DNA of 64,000 nucleotides from Phycisphaerales bacterium (GCA_029260515.1 JAJDDC010000060.1:62001-126000); one strand, 5' to 3'; counted from the stretch's first letter, positions 42,192 through 51,536 are shown. A program made the numbers and translations. Notes: a model not told the origin generated them from the letters alone.

Positions 42192-44339
42192 TCAGCCGCC
42201 GGACGCGGGGGAGGCGTCGTCGCTCGCCGAGTCGTCCTTGGTCGCGCGGGGGAGCAGCCCGGGGGCGTTGGCGAGGTTGTAGGCCACGACGGCCATGTTC
42301 GTGGACGCCTGGGCGAGGTACTCGGGGATCGCCTGGTCGAGCCGGTCGTTCTGGGTGTGCCAGGCGTGGCGGTAGTTGGCGCGCCCGGTCTCGTCCCAGA
42401 AGAACCCCGGGACGCCGACGGCGTTGAACGCGGCGTGGTCCGAGCCCGAGTGCGTCTTGATCTCGTCGCCCGTGGGTCGGATGTTGACGAGCATCCAGCC
42501 CGCGCCCTCGTCGTTGGTGGGGTCGTCGTCGGACATCGCGGCGTCGTAGTCGGTCTGCGAGAAGAACTGGCCGTTGGTCGCGGCGGTGGCGGCGGCGAGG
42601 TAGTTGACCATCGCGTCGGCGGCCGGGACACCGCCCTGGAAGTTGGTTCCACCGTCGTCGACGAAGACGGCGGAGATCTTGTCGAGCTGCTCCTGGGGCA
42701 GGGCGGCGACGTAGGCCCGAGACCCGAGCAGGCCCTGCTCCTCGCCCGTCCAGAGGATGAAGCGGATCGTGCGCTTGGGCTGTGCGTCGATGGTCGCGAG
42801 GATCCGGGCGGCCTCGAGCACGACCGCCGACCCGTTTCCGTTGTCCACTGTGCCCTGCGAGCCGGGCCCGTTCCACGAGTCGAGGTGGGCCGAGACGATG
42901 ACGCACTCGTCGGGCGCCTCGGAGCCGGTGATCTCTGCGATCACGTTGTAGCAGGGGGTCGGGCCCTCGGCGAGGCGGTTGTCGAGGTCGAACTCTACGA
43001 AGAGGGGCGCGTCGTCGGCGATGCGTGAGTTGAGGTAGTCGTAGTCGCTCTGGCGGATGTTGACCTCGACGTCCACGGGGTAGTCTGCGATGCTCCGCTC
43101 GCGCCAGCCGTTGGCCGAGGTGGTCCAGACGCGCTCGTCGCCCGAGGAGGACACGAAGCCGGCGGGGTTGAGCTCGAGCACGCGGGCGAGGATGGAGTCG
43201 GCGGCGCCGGGCGATTCGGATTCGGACCCGGGCGCTGCCTCAGGCGCCTCGGGGGCGCCCAGGGCGAGGCTCATCGGGAACTCGACGCCCGAGGAGTTGA
43301 CGGACTTGCCCGTCATCGCGTCGCCCTCGCGGCTGAGCGTGATGTCGCTGAGTCCCATCGCGTGCTTCCACAAGTAGTGGAGCGAGCCGGTGTCCTCGTC
43401 GAAGGTGACGTCGTGGATAGGGCCCTCGTGGAACCCGGCGATGGCCTGCGTGCCGGTCAGTCCGCCCGATTCGGACTCGGTGAGTTCGAGCGTGACGGGG
43501 ACGGGCGAGCCGTGGTAGTCGAAGGCGCCGGTCCAGACCTGGGCGCCGTCGTCCGCGGGGAGGGCGGAGATCGGCGCGGCGTCGGCCGAGGCGAGCTGGG
43601 GCTGGGGGGTCTCGGGAGTGGCGCCCTCGCGGATGTCGTGACGCTGCTGGAGGCGCTGGCGCATCAGGAAGCCGGACTGGCGCACGCCAGAGCGTCCGGA
43701 ATAGTCGGGGGCGATGAGCAGCCAGGCGCCCGGGATCTGGTCGCGGAGCCGTGCCAGTTGGTCCTCGGTGCGGGGCAGCTGGAGAACGCGCCCCCGGACC
43801 GGGCCCTCGGTGCCTCGGGTCCAGGCGAGCGTGGTGAACTGGAGGTCGCGGATCTTCTCCCACTCGACCTCGGCGAGGCCGTCGTCATCGACATTCTCAC
43901 GCCGCAGCCAGGCGATGCCGGTCGAGGGGCCGCGGTCGAAACGGACGGCGATGTCGCCCCACCAGTCCATGCGTGAGCGGTTGAGTCCCCACGCGGCCAT
44001 GCGGTCGCGGGCCCACTCGCCCGCCCGCTCGGCGGCGGTCGAGCCGGTGAGGCGGGGCCCGAAGGTGTTGCACAGCTCGGTCAGGTGGTCCATCGCCTGG
44101 TTGCGGTCGCGTCCCTCGCTGATGATGCGGCGGACGGTCTTGGCGTCGCCCATCTCGATCACGGGCGGGGCGACGCGGGCGCCGTCCACGACCGCGAACG
44201 TGCCGCGCGCGGGCGGGGCGGGGCGGCGGGCCTGAGTCGTACCTGTCGAGCAGGCGGCGAGCGAGATCGACGCGATGGCCGCCGCGCAGGCGAGCGGGAG
44301 CGTGATCGGTCGGTGGTCGTCCGTCGTCGAACGCGTCAT
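42192..44339 (-). CDS. M28-family metallopeptidase, lipoprotein
   Basis: 715 residues. A signal peptide with the lipobox S-L-A-A-C (about residues 26-30) predicts a lipid-anchored exported protein. The C-terminal di-zinc peptidase domain has S-A-H-L-D-S-W-N-G-P-G, G-T-V-D-N-G-N-G, the catalytic W-T-G-E-E-Q-G-L-L-G-S and the last ligand in A-W-H-T-Q-N-D. An apical PA-like region probably holds D-D-A-P-L-F-V-E-F-D. A beta-rich insertion near residues 240-340 is unusual. GAGGA is 7 bases before ATG. Probably degrades peptides outside the cytoplasm. Confidence 0.9.
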   Translation of the reverse strand: MTRSTTDDHRPITLPLACAAAIASISLAACSTGTTQARRPAPPARGTFAVVDGARVAPPVIEMGDAKTVRRIISEGRDRNQAMDHLTELCNTFGPRLTGSTAAERAGEWARDRMAAWGLNRSRMDWWGDIAVRFDRGPSTGIAWLRRENVDDDGLAEVEWEKIRDLQFTTLAWTRGTEGPVRGRVLQLPRTEDQLARLRDQIPGAWLLIAPDYSGRSGVRQSGFLMRQRLQQRHDIREGATPETPQPQLASADAAPISALPADDGAQVWTGAFDYHGSPVPVTLELTESESGGLTGTQAIAGFHEGPIHDVTFDEDTGSLHYLWKHAMGLSDITLSREGDAMTGKSVNSSGVEFPMSLALGAPEAPEAAPGSESESPGAADSILARVLELNPAGFVSSSGDERVWTTSANGWRERSIADYPVDVEVNIRQSDYDYLNSRIADDAPLFVEFDLDNRLAEGPTPCYNVIAEITGSEAPDECVIVSAHLDSWNGPGSQGTVDNGNGSAVVLEAARILATIDAQPKRTIRFILWTGEEQGLLGSRAYVAALPQEQLDKISAVFVDDGGTNFQGGVPAADAMVNYLAAATAATNGQFFSQTDYDAAMSDDDPTNDEGAGWMLVNIRPTGDEIKTHSGSDHAAFNAVGVPGFFWDETGRANYRHAWHTQNDRLDQAIPEYLAQASTNMAVVAYNLANAPGLLPRATKDDSASDDASPASGG

Positions 44340-44401
44340 GGTGGATCCTCGTCTTCGCCGCCGTGGTTTGGGCGGGCGTGGTGTTTGTGGACGGGCGTCG
44401 G

Positions 44402-45859
44402 TCAGTTCACCGGCAGGCCCTTGGACCGCCAGAGCGCGATCAGGCGTTTGTGATCGGTTTGCTCCCAGACACGCCCGTCGGGGCGGTCGATCCGGACAAG
44501 CGAGCCGTCGGGAGCGTACGTCGCGGTCTGGCTGGGGCCGTCCTCGCGTGGCCGGGTCACGATCTCCACGCGTCCGTCGCGTCCGCCTGGCATTTTGACC
44601 GAATCGGTCCGCAGACTGATCGTCTCGGCCTGGCTCATGTACGCGTAGAAGGCGAAATCGGCGGGGACCGATGCGCGGACGAGCAGCTGCGGGAGCAGCT
44701 GGGTCTCGACCATGGAGACGTAGCCCTCGCCCTGCATGAGCGGTCGGACGACGCGGGGGGCGGCGCCGTCCTGCTCGATCCGGACAACCATCGAGTTTTT
44801 GTCGCGGGCGCCGGTCTCGCGCCACTCGCTGGGTTTGGCGCCCTCGCGGCGGAGCGCCATGCGGAGGGTCCAGGCCTCGCGTTCGCGGTCGATCGAGAGG
44901 AAGTACAGGCCTCGCGAGTCCACGATCATGCCGTTCTCGAGCAGTCGTGCGTCCACGCGGAGCAGGTACCCCGGCTCGCGCTCGGCCTCGCTCCACTTGT
45001 CCTCGGACTTGTCGGGCTCGAGCTCGCCGCGGCGCCCGACCCAGGCGCGGATGCGTCGGTAGCCGAACTCGTCGTCGTCCGCCTCGTCGCCCGTCCGCGA
45101 GGGGCGGTACAGACGTTCCCAGTGCTGGCCGTACGAGCCGAAGACCTCGCGGTAGTCCTCGGCCGAGAGCGAGCCGATGACCTCGGCTCCGGCTCGAACC
45201 ATCGCGCCCCGCTTGAGATCGATCTCGCCCGCCCCGGTGAACCGGGCGGATGAGACCATGGTCTCGTAGCTCACACGGGCCGCGTCGAGTTTCTCGGGGG
45301 TGGTGAAGAGCTCGAATAGGACGAACCTTCCGGGCTCGGGGCGGAAGACGGTGTAGCCGCGGACCTCGGCCCGCCCGTCGGGCTTGGGGATCCTGACGTA
45401 GAAGCGTGCCGCGTCCTGGGCGTTGATGCTGATCTCGCGAGAGTCGATGACGTTCGCTCGGCTGGAGCCGGGGACGAGCTTGCCCTGGCTGTTGAGGCGC
45501 CCGGACGTGGCGAGCATCTGTTCGAGCAGATCCTCGGCGACGCCCTTGACGCCGAGCGACTCGTCGCTCGTCCGCTTCCCGTGGATCGCGGTCACGCCCG
45601 AGGCGTCGGCGAAAACGACCTGGGTGGTGACGGCGGCCGCGTCTGTCCCCGAGGCGACGGTCTCGGCGCCCGAGCCCTCCGGGAGCGACAGCGTCAGGCC
45701 CAGGCTCTCGATCGTGATCGGGCTCGTCGAAAGGGCGACGGCGTCGGGTGGCGCGTTCGACGGTGCGGGCTGGGCCCCGGCCCAGGGTGCGGCGGCGGCG
45801 AGCACGAGGGCGGCGAGCAGGGGCATCCGGGCGTGTTGGCGGTCAGAAAGGTCATACAT
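44402..45859 (-). CDS. Secreted protein of unknown function
   Basis: 485 residues. A signal peptide is followed by W-A-G-A-Q. The body looks like a large alpha/beta protein with [16 protein letters not shown] at the start, resembling domains that handle outer-membrane or periplasmic substrates; I do not recognise a family. The C-terminal part has beta repeats around [10 protein letters not shown]. The start at M-Y-D-L-S-D-R is set by GGAG about 7 bases upstream; an in-frame start 72 bases earlier is unlikely. It is read toward the M28 peptidase gene, 62 bases away. Confidence 0.72.
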   Translation of the reverse strand: MYDLSDRQHARMPLLAALVLAAAAPWAGAQPAPSNAPPDAVALSTSPITIESLGLTLSLPEGSGAETVASGTDAAAVTTQVVFADASGVTAIHGKRTSDESLGVKGVAEDLLEQMLATSGRLNSQGKLVPGSSRANVIDSREISINAQDAARFYVRIPKPDGRAEVRGYTVFRPEPGRFVLFELFTTPEKLDAARVSYETMVSSARFTGAGEIDLKRGAMVRAGAEVIGSLSAEDYREVFGSYGQHWERLYRPSRTGDEADDDEFGYRRIRAWVGRRGELEPDKSEDKWSEAEREPGYLLRVDARLLENGMIVDSRGLYFLSIDREREAWTLRMALRREGAKPSEWRETGARDKNSMVVRIEQDGAAPRVVRPLMQGEGYVSMVETQLLPQLLVRASVPADFAFYAYMSQAETISLRTDSVKMPGGRDGRVEIVTRPREDGPSQTATYAPDGSLVRIDRPDGRVWEQTDHKRLIALWRSKGLPVN

Positions 45860-45983
45860 GGGGGGGTCTCCGCGGGTGGCGCGGTCCGTCGCGCCCGGGT
45901 CGAGTATGGGCGGGGTCCGCCCCGCTGGCAATCCGGGGCGCTCGGAAGGGCGGGAAATGTGCTCGACGCATGGCGTGGCGGCG

Positions 45984-46011
45984 TTGACCGGGCTTGGGGG
46001 GGGTCTATCCT
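45984..46011 (+). promoter_or_regulatory. Candidate promoter of the ribosomal protein operon
   Basis: TTGACC, 16 bases, TATCCT. This is the best -35/-10 pair in the 396-base gene-free stretch 45860-46255. The transcript would have a leader of about 240 bases before rpsJ. I see no convincing conserved RNA structure in that leader. Confidence 0.5.
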
Positions 46012-46255
46012 TCTCGGCTCACTCGGACGCGGGAGGCGTCGTCGTGAGCGCGCGGCGCCCGCTTCGGGCGTTGCGAGGCCGGGAAGGTTCGTGAACCCAG
46101 CGATGTGTTCACGGCCACGGTTCCGCCCCACGGAATGGGGTGGCGGATGGCCCGGGTGTTGGTGTCGGCGGTCGGTTGACCGTCGGCCTCGGATTCCCGC
46201 GAGTGCGGGTTCGGCAGCAGACGCCGCGGATTGCGGCGAGAGGACGTGGCGCCAG

Positions 46256-46564
46256 ATGAGCGGCGGCAGGATTCGAATCCGGATGGAGGCGTACGACCAC
46301 ATCGCGCTGGACGCCAGCGCGAAGGAGATCGTGGAGCACGCCAAGCGTACGAACGCGAAGGTGAAGGGCCCGGTCCCGCTGCCGACGCGCATCGAGCGGT
46401 ACACCGTGCTGCGAGGGCCCTTCATCGACAAGAAGAGTCGCGAGCAGTTCGAGATCCGCACGCACAAACGAATCATCGATATCCACGAGCCCAACGCGCG
46501 GACCGTGGAGGCCCTCAACCGGCTCGTCGTCCCCGCGGGCGTTTTCGTGAAGATCAAGGCGTAG
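46256..46564 (+). CDS. rpsJ: 30S ribosomal protein S10
   Basis: 102 residues. First gene of the ribosomal cluster; S10 also acts in transcription antitermination with Nus[12 protein letters not shown] begins the conserved fold, and [10 protein letters not shown] and T-H-K-R-I-I-D-I appear in order. Start at M-S-G-G-R; AGAGGA lies about 11-12 bases upstream. The 129 bases to rplC hold a terminator-like hairpin (46577-46603). Confidence 0.97.
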   Translation: MSGGRIRIRMEAYDHIALDASAKEIVEHAKRTNAKVKGPVPLPTRIERYTVLRGPFIDKKSREQFEIRTHKRIIDIHEPNARTVEALNRLVVPAGVFVKIKA

Positions 46565-46576
46565 GAGTATTCGAGC

Positions 46577-46603
46577 GGCGCGCCCCAGGGCGGGCCGTTT
46601 TTC
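46577..46603 (+). terminator. Terminator-like hairpin between rpsJ and rplC
   Basis: GGCGCGCCC (46577-46585) pairs with GGGCGGGCC (46588-46596) with one mismatch, followed by GTTTTTC. It is inside the operon, 12 bases after the rpsJ stop, so it may act as an attenuator rather than a full stop. Confidence 0.5.
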
Positions 46604-46693
46604 ATTCAGACAAGACTTCCTCTGCCGCCCTTCATTCCTCGGGCGAGACACGAAGCGGCGCCCGTCGGGGCGTGGATCAGGACAGATAGAGCT

Positions 46694-47374
46694 ATGGCGA
46701 GTTTGCTGGGAATCAAGAAGGGCATGACGCGGGTCTTCGACGACGAGGGCCGCTCTATCCCTGTGACCGTGCTCGAGCTCGGCCCGTGCGTGGTGACGCA
46801 GGTGCGCACCGCGGACACGGACGGGTACGACGCGGTGCAGATCGGTTTCGGCGGCATGAAGCCCCGCAACTCGACGATCCCGATGATCGGGCACGACGCG
46901 AAGGCCGGCTCGGCTCCGCTGCGGCACCACCGCGAGTTCCGCGTCGAGGACAGCTCCGAGTTCGAGCTTGGTCAGCAGATCACGGTCGATGCGTTCGAGA
47001 AGACCGCGTACGTGGACGTTGTCGGCACGAGCAAGGGCAAGGGATTCGCCGGCTCGGTCAAGCGGCACGGCTTCAAGGGCCAGCAGGCGACGCACGGCGT
47101 GGAGCGCAAGCACCGCTCCCCGGGCTCGATCGGCGGGCACGCGAACAACGCGGGCAAGGCCGGGCGGATCAAGAAGGGCAAGAAAATGGCGGGCCATCTG
47201 GGCGACGAGCGGGTGACCGTCCGTTCGCTGGACGTGGTTCGTATCGATACGGAACGGAACCTGATGCTGGTCAAGGGCCCGGTGCCGGGCGCGGCCGGCG
47301 GGCTGGTGGAGGTGTGCCCGTCGGTGCGTCTCTACAAGACCAAGGGTGTGAAGGCCAAGGAGTTGGCCGGCTGA
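46694..47374 (+). CDS. rplC: 50S ribosomal protein L3
   Basis: 226 residues. Binds near the 3' end of 23S rRNA. L-G-I-K-K-G-M-T-R-V-F starts the conserved fold; the central loop near the peptidyl-transferase centre reads G-F-K-G-Q-Q-A-T-H-G-V, followed by R-S-P-G-S-I-G. Length is slightly above average. The following 229 bases up to rplD are unusually long for this cluster and hold three hairpins. Confidence 0.97.
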   Translation: MASLLGIKKGMTRVFDDEGRSIPVTVLELGPCVVTQVRTADTDGYDAVQIGFGGMKPRNSTIPMIGHDAKAGSAPLRHHREFRVEDSSEFELGQQITVDAFEKTAYVDVVGTSKGKGFAGSVKRHGFKGQQATHGVERKHRSPGSIGGHANNAGKAGRIKKGKKMAGHLGDERVTVRSLDVVRIDTERNLMLVKGPVPGAAGGLVEVCPSVRLYKTKGVKAKELAG

Positions 47375-47392
47375 GTGTTGAATGAACGCCGA

Positions 47393-47552
47393 CGGGACGC
47401 AGCGTGCGTCCCGCCGGGTCCGGAGGGTCCGTCAGGAAACCGCCGGGCGAACGCAAACGATCATGCCGGGGCCTTGAAATGCCCCGGAGACAGCCGAGTC
47501 GATTCCGAGCTGGCTGGGCCGGGCGAGTACCCCGGTGTCGGGCGTGCCCGAC
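47393..47552 (+). promoter_or_regulatory. Three hairpins in the rplC-rplD spacer
   Basis: CGGGACGCA with TGCGTCCCG (47393-47413), CCGGGGC with GCCCCGG (47466-47487) and GTCGGGC with GCCCGAC (47537-47552). All are perfect stems and none has a T run. This 229-base spacer (47375-47603) holds no convincing gene. It may be a site for autoregulation, since L4 represses its own operon in other bacteria. Confidence 0.5.
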
Positions 47553-47603
47553 GAGACCAGAGGCCGGATAGGCGAGCAGAAGGCGTCATGACGAGGTAAG
47601 ACG

Positions 47604-48299
47604 ATGGATGTCCCCGTCTACAACATGCAGGGCAAGGAGACCGGCAAGGTCTCGATCGACGAGGTCGCCCTGGGCGAGAAGGTCAACCCTTCTCTCATCA
47701 AGCAGGCGTACGTGCGGTACCACGCGAACAGGCGCCAGGGCTCGGCCCGGACGCTCAACCGCTCCGACGTCGCCGGCTCGACCCGCAAGATCTACAAGCA
47801 GAAGGGCACAGGGCGTGCGCGCCACGGCGACAAGAAGCCGCCCCAGTTCCGCGGCGGCGGTCACTACAAGACCAAGCGCCAGCGCCGCGAAGACTTCCGC
47901 CAGGACATGCCCAAGAAGATGCGGCGCGTCGCCAACCGCAACGCACTGCTCGCCAAGCTGCTCGACAACGAGGTCAAGGTGATCGACTCGATCGCCCTGG
48001 ACTCGCCCAAGACCAAGGGTTTCGTGGACTTCCTGGGCGCCCTGGGGATCACGCACTCGGCGCTGGTCGCCCTGTCGCCCGACCCAGAGAAGTCGGCCAA
48101 CGCCAGGCTCTCGGTGCGGAACGTTGACGGCGTCGCGACCTGCAGGGCCGACCAGCTCAACTGCTTCGAGATGCTCAACAACCGGTATCTGGTGATCGCG
48201 AAGGACGACCTGGAGGCGTGGTTGGCCGGGCCAAGCTCGCAGACCAGCAAGCAGGCGAAGGAAAACCCGATGGGCGCGAGCGCCGGGGAGGCTGAGTGA
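47604..48299 (+). CDS. rplD: 50S ribosomal protein L4
   Basis: 231 residues. Lines the exit tunnel and in E. coli represses the S10 operon. M-D-V-P-V-Y-N-M-Q-G begins the fold. The tunnel loop has T-R-K-I-Y-K-Q-K-G-T-G-R-A-R-H-G-D-K-K-P-P-Q-F-R-G-G-G in order. The C-terminus carries an extra tail of about 20 residues. Its stop shares one base with the rplW start. Confidence 0.96.
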   Translation: MDVPVYNMQGKETGKVSIDEVALGEKVNPSLIKQAYVRYHANRRQGSARTLNRSDVAGSTRKIYKQKGTGRARHGDKKPPQFRGGGHYKTKRQRREDFRQDMPKKMRRVANRNALLAKLLDNEVKVIDSIALDSPKTKGFVDFLGALGITHSALVALSPDPEKSANARLSVRNVDGVATCRADQLNCFEMLNNRYLVIAKDDLEAWLAGPSSQTSKQAKENPMGASAGEAE

Positions 48300-48574
48300 T
48301 GCAGCCGCACTACATTATCCGCAAGCCGCTGCTGACCGAGAAGAGCACGCTGGGCATGGAAGAGGGCCAGTACGTGTTCGAGGTCGATCGGCGTGCGAGC
48401 AAGACGGACATCAAGGACGCGGTCGAGCGTGCCTACGGCGTGAGCGTGACGGGCGTGAACACGCAGCTCCGCAAGGGCAAGTCCAAGCGGACAAAGTTCG
48501 GCTACGTCATGGAAGGCAAAACGAAAAAGGCGACGGTCCGCGTCAAAGAGGGCCAGGTCATCGAGCTGTTCTGA
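48299..48574 (+). CDS. rplW: 50S ribosomal protein L23
   Basis: 91 residues. Sits at the tunnel exit and docks trigger factor and SRP. I-I-R-K-P-L-L-T-E-K-S, Y-V-F-E-V-D-R-R-A-S-K-T-D-I-K and G-K-S-K-R appear in order. ATG 48299 overlaps the rplD stop by one base (TGATG); a GTG three bases earlier is also in frame but less likely. Confidence 0.95.
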   Translation: MQPHYIIRKPLLTEKSTLGMEEGQYVFEVDRRASKTDIKDAVERAYGVSVTGVNTQLRKGKSKRTKFGYVMEGKTKKATVRVKEGQVIELF

Positions 48575-48619
48575 CGCTCACGCGTCGGGCGCTCGCACGC
48601 GAGCGGTGAAGGACGAGTT

Positions 48620-49477
48620 ATGGCGATCCGCAAGTACAAGCCGACGAGCCCCGGGCGACGCACCGCCAGGGTCAACCTCCATTCCGAGGTGACCAAGTAC
48701 GGGCCCGAGAAGTCCCTGGTCAGCCCGCTGCCCAAGAAGGGCGGCCGCAACCACCACGGCAAGATCACCGTCCGCGGTCGCGGCGGCGGCGTCAAGCGCC
48801 TCTACCGTCAGATCGACTTCAAACGCCGGGACCGCGACGGCATCCCGGGCAAAGTTGTGGGCGTCGAGTACGACCCCAACCGGTCGTGCCATATCGCCCT
48901 CGTCGAGTACGAGGACGGCGTCAAGCGGTACATCCCCGCCCCGGTCAAGATCAAGGACGGCGACCCGATCCTGAGCTCGTCGGACAGCGCCATCGAGCCC
49001 TCGGCCGGCTCGTGCATGCCCCTGCGGTATATCCCGACGGGCATGGACGTCCACTGTGTCGAGCTCCAGCCCGGCACGGGCGGCAAGCTGTGCCGCAGCG
49101 CCGGCATGTCCGCCCGTCTGATGAACAAGGAGGGCGACTACGCGACGATCGTGCTGCCCTCTGGCGAGCTGCGTCGCGTGCCGATCGACTGTCGCGCGAC
49201 GATCGGGCAGCTGGGCAACACCGACCACCAGAACCGTCGTCTCGGGAAGGCGGGGCTCAACCGCAAGCTCGGGCGTCGCCCGAAGGTACGCGGCGTGGCG
49301 ATGAGCCACCACGCGCACCCCCTGGGCGGCGGCGAGGGCCGCTCGAAGGGCGGGCGCGCCCCGGTGAGCAAGTCCGGCGTCCTGTCCAAGGGCGGCGGCA
49401 CGCGTGACCGCAAGCAGCATTCGACCGACCTGATTATCCGCCGGCGCAAGAGCAAGCGTTACGGCCAGATCAAGTGA
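48620..49477 (+). CDS. rplB: 50S ribosomal protein L2
   Basis: 285 residues. Needed for subunit joining and peptidyl transfer. I-R-K-Y-K-P-T-S-P-G-R-R opens the protein. G-R-G-G-G-V-K-R-L-Y-R and the conserved C-terminal H-A-H-P-L-G-G-G-E-G-R are intact, the latter containing the functionally important His. It is slightly longer than the usual 275 residues, otherwise standard. Confidence 0.97.
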   Translation: MAIRKYKPTSPGRRTARVNLHSEVTKYGPEKSLVSPLPKKGGRNHHGKITVRGRGGGVKRLYRQIDFKRRDRDGIPGKVVGVEYDPNRSCHIALVEYEDGVKRYIPAPVKIKDGDPILSSSDSAIEPSAGSCMPLRYIPTGMDVHCVELQPGTGGKLCRSAGMSARLMNKEGDYATIVLPSGELRRVPIDCRATIGQLGNTDHQNRRLGKAGLNRKLGRRPKVRGVAMSHHAHPLGGGEGRSKGGRAPVSKSGVLSKGGGTRDRKQHSTDLIIRRRKSKRYGQIK

Positions 49478-49491
49478 ACGAGGACTGACCG

Positions 49492-49773
49492 ATGGGACGA
49501 AGCCTGAAAAAAGGTCCGTACGTGGACGAGAAGCTCTACCGCAAGGTGGAGCTGATGTCCGAGGCGGGCGGCCGCAGGCCGATCAAGACCTGGGCCCGCG
49601 CATGCACGATCGTGCCCGAGTTCGTCGGGTACACGTTTCAGGTGCACAACGGCCGGACGTTCCTGGACGTGTTCGTGACCGAGGACATGGTCGGGCACAA
49701 GCTCGGCGAGTTCTCCGTCACACGCACGTTCCGCGGGCACACGAACAAGAAGGAAGGGATCAGGTCCAAGTAG
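49492..49773 (+). CDS. rpsS: 30S ribosomal protein S19
   Basis: 93 residues. Part of the 30S head with S13 and S14. [25 protein letters not shown] and [12 protein letters not shown] are the expected blocks. The cysteine in A-C-T-I is not usual in this position (often S-T-I). Fourteen bases separate it from rplB. Confidence 0.97.
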   Translation: MGRSLKKGPYVDEKLYRKVELMSEAGGRRPIKTWARACTIVPEFVGYTFQVHNGRTFLDVFVTEDMVGHKLGEFSVTRTFRGHTNKKEGIRSK

Positions 49774-49792
49774 GGCCTGAGGAGCGGCTGCG

Positions 49793-50338
49793 ATGCGATT
49801 GGACAGCGGAAGATTGAAAAAGCGTGCGGACGAGCTGGGCGTGACGCCGGATCAGCTCGCCGACGCCGTCGCGGCCACGGGCCGCACGGAGAGCGATGCG
49901 CTCAAGGCGGCCAAGAACTGGCTTGCAGGGCGCGACCACCCTCGGTGCCGCCGGGCGGACGTGGAGCGGATGGCCGAGGTCTTGGGCGTCGGGCCCAAGG
50001 ACATCGCGTCGTTCACGAGCGAGATCCGCCACCACCGGGGCAGCTCCCGCAAGGCGCGGCTGGTCACGGACCTGATCCGGGGCAAGGACTCGGACGACGC
50101 GCAGAATCTGTTGCAGTTCTCGACCAAGCGGGCGGCGACGAACGTCCGCAAGGCGTTGATGGCCGCGTTGACCGAGGCCGAGGAGAGCGGGGCGGACACA
50201 ACGCGTTGCGTGGTGACCGAGGCCCGCGTGGACGAGGGGCCGCACATCAAGCGGTTCCGCCCCAAGGACCGCGGTCGGGCCCACGCGATTCTGAAGCGCA
50301 CGAGCCACATCACCGTGTCCGTGCAGGAGCGAGGCTGA
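49793..50338 (+). CDS. rplV: 50S ribosomal protein L22 with N-terminal helix-turn-helix-like extension
   Basis: 181 residues against about 110-120 for a normal L22. The canonical protein begins near residue 76 (S-E-I-R-H-H-R-G-S-S-R-K-A-R-L-V) and runs through D-L-I-R-G-K, S-T-K-R-A-A and the tunnel-loop end F-R-P-K-D-R-G-R-A. The first 75 residues are an extra domain: L-K-K-R-A-D-E-L-G-V-T-P-D-Q-L-A-D-A-V, then N-W-L-A-G-R-D-H-P, then R-M-A-E-V-L-G-V, the pattern of a Cro/C1-type helix-turn-helix. The frame is continuous with a ribosomal-cluster position between rpsS and rpsC, so this is not a frameshift. Its role is unknown. Confidence 0.92.
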   Translation: MRLDSGRLKKRADELGVTPDQLADAVAATGRTESDALKAAKNWLAGRDHPRCRRADVERMAEVLGVGPKDIASFTSEIRHHRGSSRKARLVTDLIRGKDSDDAQNLLQFSTKRAATNVRKALMAALTEAEESGADTTRCVVTEARVDEGPHIKRFRPKDRGRAHAILKRTSHITVSVQERG

Positions 50339-51042
50339 TGGGACAGAAAAGCCACCCGTTCGGATTCCGCCTGGGCATCACCGAGGCCCACCGGTCACGC
50401 TGGTACGCGCCCAAGGCGTTGTACGGCGAGCTTCTCGTCGAGGACGAGATGATCCGCCAGTACCTCGACCACCGACTCAACCGGACGCCGCCGAACGCGG
50501 CGGTCTCCGACATCCACATCGAGCGCACCCGCGAGGAGCTCAAGATCATCATCCGGACCGCGCGTCCGGGCCTGGTGATCGGGCCCAAGGGCGCCGAGGT
50601 TGACCGGATGACCCAGGAGCTCGGGTACAAGACCGGGCGTAAGGTCGCGATCTCGATCGTGGAGATCAAGAACCCGGACATGGACGCGCAGCTGGTCGCC
50701 GAGGGTGTCGCCGAGCAGCTCAAGCGTCGCATGGGCTTCCGGCGGGTCGTGAAGATGCGTGCCGAGGGCGTGATGCAGCAGGGCGCCAAGGGCGTGAAGA
50801 TCCAGATCAAGGGCCGCCTGGGCGGCGCCGAGATGAGCCGCTCGATGGACACGCGGCTGGGGGCGTTGCCCCTGAGCACGCTGCAGGCGCAGATCGATTA
50901 CGGGTTCGCCGAGAGCCGGACCAACTACGGTCTCATCGGCGTCAAGTGCTGGATCTACAAGGGGCTCTACTCCGAGGGCCAGGACGACGAGATGGCGACG
51001 GACGCCGCGGGCGGTCGCGCCCGGGCCCGTGGTCGGCGGTAA
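50338..51042 (+). CDS. rpsC: 30S ribosomal protein S3
   Basis: 234 residues. Forms the mRNA entry site. M-G-Q-K-S-H-P-F-G-F-R-L-G-I opens the protein. The KH domain shows G-L-V-I-G-P-K-G-A-E-V-D and the C-terminal domain G-R-L-G-G-A-E-M-S-R. A short Arg/Ala/Gly tail ends it. ATG overlaps the rplV stop by one base (TGATG), which sets the start over a longer in-frame alternative inside rplV. Confidence 0.97.
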   Translation: MGQKSHPFGFRLGITEAHRSRWYAPKALYGELLVEDEMIRQYLDHRLNRTPPNAAVSDIHIERTREELKIIIRTARPGLVIGPKGAEVDRMTQELGYKTGRKVAISIVEIKNPDMDAQLVAEGVAEQLKRRMGFRRVVKMRAEGVMQQGAKGVKIQIKGRLGGAEMSRSMDTRLGALPLSTLQAQIDYGFAESRTNYGLIGVKCWIYKGLYSEGQDDEMATDAAGGRARARGRR

Positions 51043-51085
51043 GCAGCGTTCGAGCGTGCACGCGAGCGATTGAAGGAAGACGACG

Positions 51086-51511
51086 ATGCCTCCCTACAAG
51101 ATCCCCAAGCGAGTCAAGCACCGCAAGGAGTTCCGGCGCGTCCGCGACCGGAAGGCGACCAAGGGCAACTACGTCGCGTTCGGCGACTATGGCCTGCAGG
51201 CGCTCGAAGGGTGCTGGCTCAAGAGCAACTGCATCGAGTCCGGGCGTGTCGCGGCACAGCACTACCTCAAGCGCGAGGGCAAGCTGTTCATCCGCGTCTT
51301 CCCCGACAAGCCGGTGAGCAAGAAGCCGCTCGAGACGCGCATGGGCAAGGGCAAGGCCGACGTCGATTACTGGGCCGCGCGGGTCAAGCCCGGGACGGTC
51401 ATGTTTGAACTCGCGGGCGTGAGCGAGGACAAGGCGAAGGCGGCCCTGCACCGCGTCGCGATGAAGATGCCGGTCCGGTGCCGCCTCGTGCACCGCCGGG
51501 TGAGCGTGTGA
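51086..51511 (+). CDS. rplP: 50S ribosomal protein L16
   Basis: 141 residues. Helps position tRNA in the A site. [23 protein letters not shown] opens the body in place of the common [17 protein letters not shown] is the conserved loop and [10 protein letters not shown] is near the end. Neighbours rpsC and rpmC are in the normal order. Confidence 0.94.
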   Translation: MPPYKIPKRVKHRKEFRRVRDRKATKGNYVAFGDYGLQALEGCWLKSNCIESGRVAAQHYLKREGKLFIRVFPDKPVSKKPLETRMGKGKADVDYWAARVKPGTVMFELAGVSEDKAKAALHRVAMKMPVRCRLVHRRVSV

Positions 51512-51536
51512 CCCGGGCGACCACGGAGAGCCGGCG

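Noticed and set aside
46268-46281. tRNA T-arm-like GGATTCGAATCC
   Set aside because: It lies in the first codons of rpsJ (R-I-R-I-R) and no acceptor, D or anticodon arms surround it.
47375-47599. A 74-codon frame in the rplC-rplD spacer
   Set aside because: It has no ribosome site, no recognisable protein pattern, and covers three hairpins; more likely untranslated.
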